Assembly (NCBI GenBank): GCA_902651635.1 | Contig: CACRSC010000018.1 | Location: 622,970 to 686,969 of the forward strand | DNA: 64,000 nucleotides | Source: Mastigamoeba balamuthi | Taxonomy: Eukaryota; Evosea; Mastigamoebida; Mastigamoebidae | Direction: 5' to 3' | Part shown: one piece after another, positions 9,628 through 18,975 of the stretch | Position numbering within the stretch: the first letter of the stretch is position 1 | How the letters are laid out: each line of letters begins with the position of its first letter | The notes under the pieces: model-generated | The model's input: the letters and a program-made list of their open reading frames with translations, nothing else | What the model was told of the DNA's origin: nothing | Databases searched by the model: none | Program-made: the position numbers and the translations under genes

Positions 9628-11166
9628 ATGGACGGAGATGCTACCCTGGAGCGCCTGCTCGCTGCGGCTGTTGGCGGTGAGCCCTTCGTCGTCATTTACG
9701 CGGAGGCGCAGATGGAGCAGGACAAGCGTTTCATGATCGATGCAACCCGTTGGGCCGTGGCGTTCGAGGCGGGCGGCGTTCCTACCAACAACATCGCGAT
9801 CTTCGGCAAGGCGCGTTTCTCTTCCCTCTGCCGCGCACGGCCGCGCAAAGAAATCGATTTTCGGTGAGGCGGCAAAAATTGATGACCCTGTTTCCCGGCC
9901 GCAGACCGTCGACCTCGAATTCGTCGAGCCGGTCGTGAGGGCGTACTCCGGCGCCCTCGGCATTAGCGCGGACGACTTCCACCTCATCTACGGTACGCAC
10001 TACCACGGCGTCGGCCAGCGCGCCGTGCAGCTTCTCTCGTCGCACGAGGCCCTGTCTCGCTTCGCGTGCGTCACGCTTATCCTCCTCGACCACGGAAGCC
10101 CTGCGGGCGAGTTCAACGGCAAGTCCCTGGACACGGAAAAGCTCGCGCGGGCCGTGACCAACACCCCCGTCCCCACCCTGGTGGTGTCCTGCGCTTGCTT
10201 CTCCCTGAAGCTCTTCGCGCAGCTCTCTCGCTCGTCACCCAGCCGCGGGGTTCGCATCTCGCTATGCCCGCGCGCGAAGCAACACCGTCGAACCCAACTC
10301 CAACTTCCCCAACTCCAGACCGTTGTGAGGCTGTACGACAACGGCGACTCCGGGCATGTGACCTGGAGTTGGACCCTCCCGACCGACGACCCCACTCGAG
10401 GACCGGCTGCAGTGGGTCCTTTTGCAGTGGCCTCTTCCGTGTTTTGCGTCTCCCCACTGACCTTGATTCTTCTTTTAAGGCACACTGTTGACCTACAACC
10501 TCCTTGACATCATCTTCGACGCACGTGACCAGCGCGAGATTCTCTCGGGGATCTACCAGCGCATGACCAACCCCGTACACGACACCAGCGGCCGCCAGAC
10601 CTGTCACGTGCGTCGCCCCAATACCAAAAGGCGAATAATTTAAATGACCAACACAGATTGTCGTCGAGGGGCACGCGGACCTCATCCAGAGGCACCCGTT
10701 CTTCGGCAAGACCGCGATTGCTGGCAGGTTGAAGCAGAGCAAGGTCATCCTGAGCGTCCGCCCACACGGAGTCGAGGTTCGTGTGACTGTGTGGTCTCTC
10801 TCAGCTCACACAACTGTGCAAACAGGAGTCACTCGATTCCGAGCGCCCTTATGTTCTCCCGCAGCTCTCGCAGGTACGGACGGACAAGACATTTCTTTTG
10901 GTTTGGTGCTGATATCTCATCACACAATGTTGTTGCAGGTCCTCGCCAAGCTCCTTCTGCCTCCCGAGTTCTGGGACGACGTCTACGACACCGAGGTGAT
11001 GCGGCGCGCGTGTGCCGACGAGAGGCTCGAGTCGACGTCCGAGGAGGTCTACAAGCTGCTGGAGGCGAAGGGCCTCGTCGACGATGTGTTCCCCGGTGGC
11101 GGGGTGTGTTACGCCATCGCGGTCCACGGGCTGCGTGATGCCCTGGTGGCCGTGCTTGGCCACTAA
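9628..11166 (+). CDS. Clan CD cysteine peptidase-like protein (legumain/C13-type layout)
   Basis: Recognised exons are 9628-9810, 9905 to about 10220, about 10480-10607, 10657-10776, a possible 9-nt microexon 10865-10873, and 10939-11166. The first intron can only be joined in frame by a GC donor (AAG|GCGCGT). The N-terminal half has alternating strands and helices and then LILLDHGSPAG and, 33-35 residues later, LVVSCACFS; hydrophobic strand-HG and strand-C pairs are the catalytic His and Cys of clan CD peptidases, with spacing close to legumains. There is no signal peptide, unlike secreted legumains. The C-terminal third (LAKLLLPPEFWDD ... VYKLLEAKG) is helical and unrecognised. The stretch 10221-10480 is ambiguous: exon or intron. 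Activity is unproven. Confidence 0.5.
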
Positions 11167-13116
11167 GCTCTGAGCGGCCCAAATCCAAGTGCCATTTGAA
11201 TTGACTCAGCACTGGGCGTCGAGTTTTCCCATTTTCAAGAAACACCAAATGAGCTCCTTGCAGTCACCCAGGCCTGACACCACACTGAAAACAGTTGGAT
11301 CTTCTCTTTCAAGAGGCTGAAATGTCAACATTAATTGTTGACGTCATCCAAAATTGATGCACGAAGGCACAGTACTTTGGCGTTGGGAGGTCGCAGAGGG
11401 CCAGCTTGAGGCTGACGCCACCCCCGCATTGGGAGTCCCTAAGGCCATGATCACAGAAGTCATCAGGACAAACATCACCAAGGTGACACTGGAGTCAACG
11501 TGAGTCAACAGCCTTGATATTATCCATCGGGTATTTTACACATGCCACGTATCAATTTGGGTTTTCCAGGGTAAATGCAAACCTGACATGCAAATTTGCT
11601 GTAACTTTCGGAAGAGCAAGGCAAGGGGCCGTTCTTGGAGACAACGTGACGGAATGTGATGAATAAGGAGTCGTTGGACTCGGGGGAGCAGTGTGTGCGT
11701 GGCTATGAGCGTTTGCCCCATGGCTGGGCATGAATTTTCAACCAACAACCAAAACCTTATGTGGGCTGGGGGCTGAGGCGAGGGGCCGTTCTTGGCAATC
11801 CCACAATGAAATTTAATGAATGGGGAGTAGTTCAGCTCGCCGTGAGGTGGGCTCAGTGTGGCTACAAGGGGTTTTCCCCGTTCCAAGAGGTCCCCAAAAA
11901 CACCCTGGGATACAATATTGGATGACATCAGGAATAATGTCAGACATTTTGTGTCAGGACAAATCTATCACCGAGGCAACATGGGGGGTAATGCGAGTTG
12001 ACAGCCTTGATTCACCCTGCCATTTTCCCGATCAATATGAATGAATCATTGGCCTCTGAATTCGGGGAGGGCCCCAAGGTGAGGAGGCCGTTCTCAGCAG
12101 TGCCACCACGGATTGTGATGAAACAAGGGCCGTTAGACTCATGGTGATGTGGGCTAACGTGTGTGCTAAAAGGGTTTTGCCTGTCACTTTGACAGGAAGG
12201 TGAAGCATGAAAAGATTTTTTGAAATGTGATGCCCTCCAGTGTGACCCTTTTTTCTCTACAGGAAGGACATAAAACTGTACATGGAGGCCCCATTCTGTC
12301 AGGGGTTTTGCATGAACTGCAAAATGTACCATCCTGGCAAGTGCAATGTTCGTCTTGCACCTGAGTTTACTCCCCCAGTGTGTCCTCTTTTTATACAGAA
12401 AGGCCCAAAACTGTACCCACAGTACGGATGCCCTCCAGACCCCCTTCCGTGAGAGGTTTCGTGACAATGCAAGTTGTGTCATCCTTGCAGGTGTAATGCT
12501 AGTCTCAGGGGCCACTCTTGGCAACACAACAATGGAATTTAATGAAGAGGGAGTCGTTCAGCTTGCCACGATGTGGGCTAAGTGTGGCTATAAGGTGGGG
12601 TAAACCATTCCAAGAGGATATGATGGTCTAGATATTTAAACAAGATATTAAACCACAACTTAGAATGCCAGACATGTCAGACAATTCTATTGGGTGACCC
12701 CTCAACAACTTGGAATGTTGGCCATACAATTGTTACCACACATTCAAGCTGTTATCCTGCATATTAAATTGCATCATGTTATAAATATCTCCTTGAACAC
12801 TGCTGGAACAATGGCAGGCGAGTGCGCCCTTGAGATCACGCATGGCCTGGGGGTGCTTAACGTGTGCTGCTGCCTTGTGGTAGCAGTGCAGGTGCAGGCG
12901 CATCTACCTACGTACTCTTCAGTCCTTTGGGAGGCAGTGAGGGAGTGCATCTCTTTCTAGGGTTCGCATCCATACCACGTGCCACAATGGCCAATGAGCC
13001 ACTGTGGTACGTGTAGCAGATGCGAGCTCCGGACGGAGATGTGCTTGTACGAATCGCAAGGACATACTCAGTATTCACTTCGTTTTCGTATGACTTATGT
13101 CCTACCCCTTTCACCC
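11167..13116. repeat. Gene-free stretch with diverged copies of a ~110-bp repeat
   Basis: Four copies of a unit beginning AGGGGCCGTTCTTGGCAA and running through AATTTAATGAA, GTCGTT.AGCTCGCC, TGTGGGCTAAGTGTGGCTA start near 11623, 11780, 12077 and 12506. A second pair of repeats, each starting GT(G/C)...CTTTTT.TACAGAAAGG and running through AAAACTGTAC and ATCCTTGCAAGTG-like words, lies at about 12240-12365 and 12377-12500. The words GAGTTGACAGCCTTGAT also occur at about 11503 and 11996. Copies are clearly diverged. No protein is supported. This could be a short interspersed or satellite-like family, or a duplicated decayed gene. Confidence 0.5.
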
Positions 13117-13119
13117 CAG

Positions 13120-15351
13120 GAATACAACGGAGTTACAGTGGCCGAGAGAAGCACGGGGATGGTACTGGATTGGAACAACTTCATCGCCATTGCTGCAGGG
13201 ACCCGTGTTTATGTGTCCCGTGCCACTGGTTCCACCAGCCAGAAGTAGCTGTACAACACCACGGACTTCCATGTGCCTGGACGCCGGGAGCGCACTCCCT
13301 TCTCCTGTGTGTGCTTGTGATGTAGAGCCAGGTCGCTCTCTTCCCTTCTGCAATCAGTCTGCCCCGATGGAATCATGCGTCAAGGTCCGCCTTTTCCGAG
13401 TTCTGGTCCGGATCTCACAGCAGCATGCAGGACCTCGTCGGAAGACTCACGTTGAAGGAGAAGCAGTCACTGTTGGTCAACAGTGCCTCTGGGGAACCTC
13501 GCCTCAATATGGCTCCGTACGAGTGGTGGAACGAGGCTCTTCATGGGGTCGGGCTCAGTCCCGGAGTCGTGTTCGGGGGTCCCCCGGGGAGGACCCGCTC
13601 CTCACGAGCAAGTACGCCCGGGTGTGTGTGGGATGCAGGAGGGCGAGGACCTGCGGTACCTCAAGACGTCGGCGTGCTGCAAGTACTTCATGGCATACGA
13701 CTTTGAGAACAAGGGCCTCATGAACAGGCACAACTTCAACGCCGTGGTGACTGACCAAGACATGGCCGACACCTTCATGCCCCCGTTCCAGTCCTGCATC
13801 AAAATGGCCCATGTGTCCTCGCTCATGTGCTCCTACAACCGGGTCAATGACGTTCCGGTGTGCGTGAGCAGTGGGCTCCTCACAAAAACAGTGCGGGAGC
13901 AATGGGACTTCGACGGGTACATCACAAGTGACTGCAGCACCGTCGACGACATATTGCTGGGCCACAATTTCACAAATACGACTGATGCAACTGTGGCCGC
14001 CGTGCTGGAAGCTGGGATGGATACTGAGTGTGGAGTCTTCTTCACAAGGGGTGACCACATCGAAAATGCTGTTCAGAAGGGTCTTCAACTCGTTAATGGT
14101 TCAGTTCCGCCTGGGCCTCTTCGAGACACAGTCACATAAACCCTATGCAAACATTGGCCAGGACAGGGTTAACACCCCTGAGGCCAAGGCTCTTGCGCAT
14201 GAGGCTGCACTGAAGGGCATAGTGCTCCTGAAAAACCTCAACCGGACGCTCCCAATGGCGGTCTCTTCATCAGTTGCTGTTGTAGGTCCGAACGCGAACT
14301 CAGCCTTCACCATGATATCCAATTACTTTGGCTGGCCAGAGTACATTGCAACAATTGCAGATGGCATTAAGAGCTTCACTGTGGTGGAGTTAGTGCAGGG
14401 ATGTGCTTCTACCCAATGCCAGAATGTGGATCTGGATGGAGCTCCCAAGGCTGCTGGTTCCTCAGAAGCCTCTGTCGTCGTGATAGGAATTGATCAGTCC
14501 ATCGAGTCTGAGAGTAATGATCGCACCTCAATAGATCTTCCTGGTCATCAAGCCAAACTCGTTGCTACTGTTGCAGCAGCATCCCGCGGGCCTGTGGTCA
14601 TCGTGGTTATCGCGGGTGGCCAGGTAGACATCCAAATCCAATCTGTCCGGGACGATTCAAATGTTGGCACAATTCTATGGGCTGGCTACCCGGGTCAGTC
14701 TGGCGGTAGGGCAGTTGCAGACATCATCTTCGGTAGTGCATGCCACATTCACTTTCTTCCACACAACCTGATGACTGTCATGCAGAGTACAACCCAGGGG
14801 GCAGGCTTCTATACACAATGTACCCGGCGTCGTACACGAGCATGGTGGCGTTCCAGGACATGGGCATGCGCCCCAGTTCAGATGGCAGGAACCCGGGAAG
14901 GACGTACAGGTTCTACAACGGGAATGTTGTATATCCCTTTGGCCGATCACTTCTCCGAGACGATACAAGTGTTCTGGAAGACGTTCGCATCATCATCACG
15001 AACATTGGCGAAGTTGCGGGAAGCGAGTCTGTGCTTGCGTTTATCATGCCTCCAAATGCAGGCAAGGACGGCAGTCCCATTAAGACCCTCATTGGCGTCG
15101 AGCGCATATATCTGCAACCAGGCCACAGTGGCTCAGTTGACTTCAGCCTCAGGGCTGCAGATCTGAGCATTGCAAGCAGCACGGGAAGACATCAGACAAT
15201 GCCGGGTAAGTGGTCATTCACATGTGGTGACATTACCATCTCTGTTCTTGTGGTGAAGCCTTCCATTACCACGAGCTCCAGCCAAGCCAAGAAGTCGCAA
15301 GAGAGCTCGAGTGGCCATGCCCTGCTTCTGGCATCTGAGTTGCCCTTCTGA
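13120..15351 (+). pseudogene. Decayed lectin-GH3 beta-xylosidase copy, paralogue of the gene at 18976
   Basis: From 13120 (after an acceptor CCCCAG) the sequence follows the intact paralogue: ricin-type lectin remains, then, from 13431, [13 protein letters not shown] and [12 protein letters not shown]. Damage relative to the paralogue: the lectin motif NQQW corresponds to a TAG at about 13246; about 65 residues of the GH3 domain are missing after GVVFGG at 13577; the conserved KHF is KYF; and the frame shifts near 14100, after which the other frame continues through LLKN and GYPGQSGG to an intron with acceptor at about 14785 and a C-terminal FnIII-like part ending at 15351. The nucleophile block GYITSDC is still present. 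It would not make a full enzyme. Confidence 0.8.
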
Positions 15352-15732
15352 GAAATTGAACCGCTGGGAATAAAGTTCTTCAAGGGCCATTTATGCCAAA
15401 ACCCACTGGGGAAATGCCGCCTACCCCTGTTCTTGCAACATTGCTCAAATCGAAAATTGTGTTCTTATGTGATGAGAAAATGAGAAGAAAACAGTTACAA
15501 AACCTGTGAAGGATATCAGATATCGCCTAATTAAGACGAAGGAGTGTACGACTTCGGAAAGGTGGGGCATATGCCTCGAACAATAGACGTCTGATCTGGC
15601 CTCTGAATGAGTCATGCACTACCGATGAAATCTGTCAGTAATTTTTATTGACGAGAAACTCAAGATACCAACATTCAGCATTGTAAATATCCTCAAACCC
15701 AACAGACCCACACCTTTTCATCAAAGACAGTA

Positions 15733-15973
15733 ATGCCGGAGGACAAGAAAGACCCTGATCTGCGAGCAGTGTGGGCAGGCCTTCGACTTCACCGTGAGAC
15801 AGCAGCGTCTGCACCTCCGCCTCCACTTTGATGACCCCAAGAGGTCGCCCACAGCCCCGCGGCCCCTTCACCACCGCTCCACTGAGAAGCCACATTGGCA
15901 ACTGCGCAGGTGCAAGCACTGTCGCGAGGAGAGAAAGGACCAAACTTCAGCTGTCATTGTGGAGCTCGGGTAG
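15733..15973 (+). pseudogene. Small zinc-ribbon protein (zf-trcl type) with a one-base frame break
   Basis: Exons 15733-15843 and 15910-15973 joined over a 66-bp intron (AG|GTCGCC ... GCGCAG|G). The product reads TLICEQCGQAFDFTVRQQ ... FDDPKR then CKHCREERKD, the C-x2-C ... C-x2-C pattern of the short 'probable zinc-ribbon' (zf-trcl) proteins, with the family's F-x-FT-x2-Q and K-R-C-x2-C-R words. The ATG at 15733 gives MPEDKK, which would lead straight into TLICEQC if one base were absent near 15751; as given the two are in different frames. Either a one-base sequence error, a young pseudogene, or an unseen upstream exon. The family binds zinc; its role is not established. Confidence 0.6.
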
Positions 15974-17102
15974 CGCTGCTCCACCTTTGCAAACAGTTGC
16001 AATCATCATCATGATCTTGTTGTTCTGGGTTGGGGATTCCCAGCATTGGCCTGTCACAGTGCAGGGTGCTCAAACAAAGGCAGGTGGCAGGTGATAGTCG
16101 TAAGATAACATACCGATCAATATGGTGCACAATTATTGTAAAACTCGGATTCCCATCATGTAAGCGGTTCTATTGATGCCAGAACCATAGCTATCCGGTG
16201 TTATGGTTAATAATTTCATTGATAACTAGGCTTTCACACAATCTACACAAACAATTGTTGTTTCCTCTTATTTCTTCCCTCGAAAACAAGGACTTGTTGT
16301 GCTTCTCGCACTGTTGAGACCTTCGATTGTTCGAAAACTGAAGTGTGTTGTGGCTCTCACTGCCCCTGCTGCCTTCTCTGGATATACCATTATATCGACT
16401 GGCCTCCTGAATTGACCTTCAGCCAATTCATCCAACTTACACGAAATGGCAAACACAGGTTCGTTTATTTATACTCGAAATCGTGTTTATATCAATTTTT
16501 CTTGTACTATTGGACAACCTTATTAATCACCCATAGGACTGAATTCTTTCATTTGTGTTATGCTACTGCGATTTTATATTATTGGACCAAATCTATATCT
16601 CAATTCCTATCTGATCTGAAAGGCGGAAACGTGAGCCAGTTCTGATTTCAATAATTGTGTAATAGCACCGTTCATTTTGTGGATTCTCACATGAAGGTTT
16701 ATCGAATGGTATCCTAAGAATTGCAATGCTCGGAAGCTTGTAACAACACGTGTGACAGGTGTTCTTCTTTGGTAGCGACATACGACCAGCTGAGAGGGGG
16801 AACTCAATGCAAGTTGTTCAAGTGGCTCAGGAAGAATTGTTGTTGAATTTCACAGGAAAGCTATGAGTGTTTCGACCAAGTTTATTTACCACTTGGTCAT
16901 CACTGCAACTGTAGCACTACGGCACTAACTTGGATTTAGTGCGAAATTTGGCACATCTATCACTAATAATCACTAGAAATACTAACAAACAAGTTCACCT
17001 GGCCCATTTCAGCTTTTTTCCCCACAGTAATGCGAGTGTCATACACCACATTCTTTTGTTGCTGGGGCCTCTGAGGAAACTGAGTCATGAAACTCATTCG
17101 TC
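15974..17102. other. Intergenic, AT-rich, no gene seen
   Basis: About 1.1 kb with only short frames and stops in all frames. It separates the zinc-ribbon sequence from the 3' end of the minus-strand coiled-coil gene. Nothing repetitive stands out. Confidence 0.5.
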
Positions 17103-18244
17103 TCAATGCTCGTCAGGCTCTTCCATCTGCCCACCACTTCCCCGCCGCTCAGGGGACTTCAGCGGCAGCCGCTCACTCATCACCGGCCTCCTGGTACGCA
17201 CAGAGCGGTATTTGGGCCTCGTGGAGCGTGGCAGACTCTCCAGGGCCTCCCTCTGGGCCGTGATCAGCTCCAGCTCGCTCTTAAGTGCCCTGTTCGTGGA
17301 CCTCAAGTCATCCAACCTCCGCCTCAGCGCTTCCCTCTGTCTGACCAGCATGATCAACCTGCGTGTCTCGTTGGCAAGCGAGGCTGACGAGGCCTCAAGG
17401 GACATGTGGGCCCTGCTGAGGTTGGCAAGGACGCCGACATCAGGGACGGCCCGGCTGCAGGCCCTCTGGTGGTGCTGCTCCGCGTTGGTGAGGGCGGTGA
17501 GCCCCTGGGCGATTAGCTCGATGTGGGTGCCCTCTATCGAAGCCCCGTCGCGTCGCAGGCACTCCAACTCGCGCAGGTGCTGTGCAATGATGGCGAGGGT
17601 CTGGTTTATCGACTGGTTGCAGGTGCCCTGCAGCATTGCCTCGTCCTCGTCGCGGCGCTGGCCCTCGAGCTCGGACAGGTTGTCGCCAATGGCGCCCTGG
17701 TCGGGGTCGGAGTCGTCGTGCTGCGGTGCGTGCGCCTCGAAGTATGCGAAGTATGCGGGAACTGCCATCGCAAGTAGTGACAAGAGGACGAGCAGCGCCA
17801 TTGCTCTCTGCCGGCGGGTCAGGTCCCTCCACCCCATCACCGCCTTGACTGCTATCGACGAGCACGCACACACTACACGCCACACAGCATCAGTGACACC
17901 CCCTACAGTTGGGTGATCACGAATCGATAATTGGACCAGGGACGATTCGAAATGAGAGGGGGAGAGGCACCGAGGACGCCGTGGAGTACCACTGAGACCA
18001 GAGACTGCCTGTTCCAGTTGCTGCACGTGACGGACGCGAGACACAAGGCCGCGGCGACGAAGAGCATGGCCGCTGCGGTGCGGGGGAGGCGCGGCGCCAT
18101 GTGCACGTGGATCACGTCGAGGGAAACCTGGCGGCCCTTGGCGACGGCGGCACGGGCGCAGGTGGTGACAGAGACGACAGCGCGATCGATGAGGTCGCGC
18201 AACAGGTAGGCGAGCCCGAAGAGCACGAGCTTGAGCTCCTTCAT
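17103..18244 (-). CDS. Two-TM protein with long coiled coil, paralogue of the gene at 55318
   Basis: Exons 18244-17971 and 17872-17103, phase 1, 98-bp intron; 347 residues. Residues 1-91: helical membrane-associated start (MKELKLVLFGLAYLLRDLID) and a TM helix (AAMLFVAAALCLASV). After the splice a second TM (MALLVLLSLLAMAVPAYFA) is followed by about 190 residues of heptad-rich coiled coil (for example LRELECLRRDG, LVRQREALRRRLDDL) and a basic, Ser/Pro-rich C-terminus. The paralogue at 55318-56525 has the same two TMs, the same intron position and phase, and the shared words C-x-NW-x2-Q and VC-x-C. No known family was recognised. Most likely a membrane protein with a cytosolic or lumenal rod; partner unknown. 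Confidence 0.75.
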
Positions 18245-18975
18245 GGTGCCTATTGCAGCTGTCGAGTTTCAAGGAAAATAAGTGGACTGCAAATGTGCAA
18301 ATCAATTAGCCGGCCCCACGCAGTTCATGACGAATCGTTATTTACCTCAAGGGGCACACTGCCGTATGTTTTGGGGGACAGGTCTCGCAATTGACATCTT
18401 TTTTCCAGTCTCGAAGTTCGACCACACGCTCGACAACAGTTCACATTTGGCTCCGGCGAACGCAAACGAAAATCGAAACAGGCACCGTTCTGCGGATGCC
18501 TCTGGTACCCATATCCGTTCAGGAGATTGATTCTGCGTGTTGAAGGCGACAGAATTTCGCAGGACACTCATCCAGAGGGCACATACCGGACCATCCCCCT
18601 TGTTGTGAAACAGCTCTGCGTTGTACCACTCTTGTGTAGGAAGCCATTCACAATGAGCCAGACTCACACTGTAGCCCTATGTGTCTTCTTCTCTCTCTCT
18701 CACTCTCTCTCTCACTCTCTCTCAGCCCGAGTTATTGATCGTTTGCCAGAGCACCTCTCGAGCTTCTCACGGGGGATGTGAAAGACGTCCGACAACATTT
18801 CAATGAGACTGGGAAATCCCGATGGTGACATACTAAAACCACAACAGCGGACAATACACCGGAGGAATGCTACCTTCCTCTGAGTTTCGTTCGACGTCAT
18901 CCTGCGCTCTTCCACACCCCGGCCCAGAAAATTGTTCACCACAACCAATCGCCACTCACTTGGCTCAACTCCGCG
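18245..18975. other. Divergent intergenic region with a CT microsatellite
   Basis: Lies between the start codons of the coiled-coil gene (minus) and the lectin-GH3 gene (plus), so it carries both promoters. It includes a CT-rich microsatellite at about 18689-18724 (CTCTCTCTCACTCTCTC type). No gene is supported. Confidence 0.5.
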
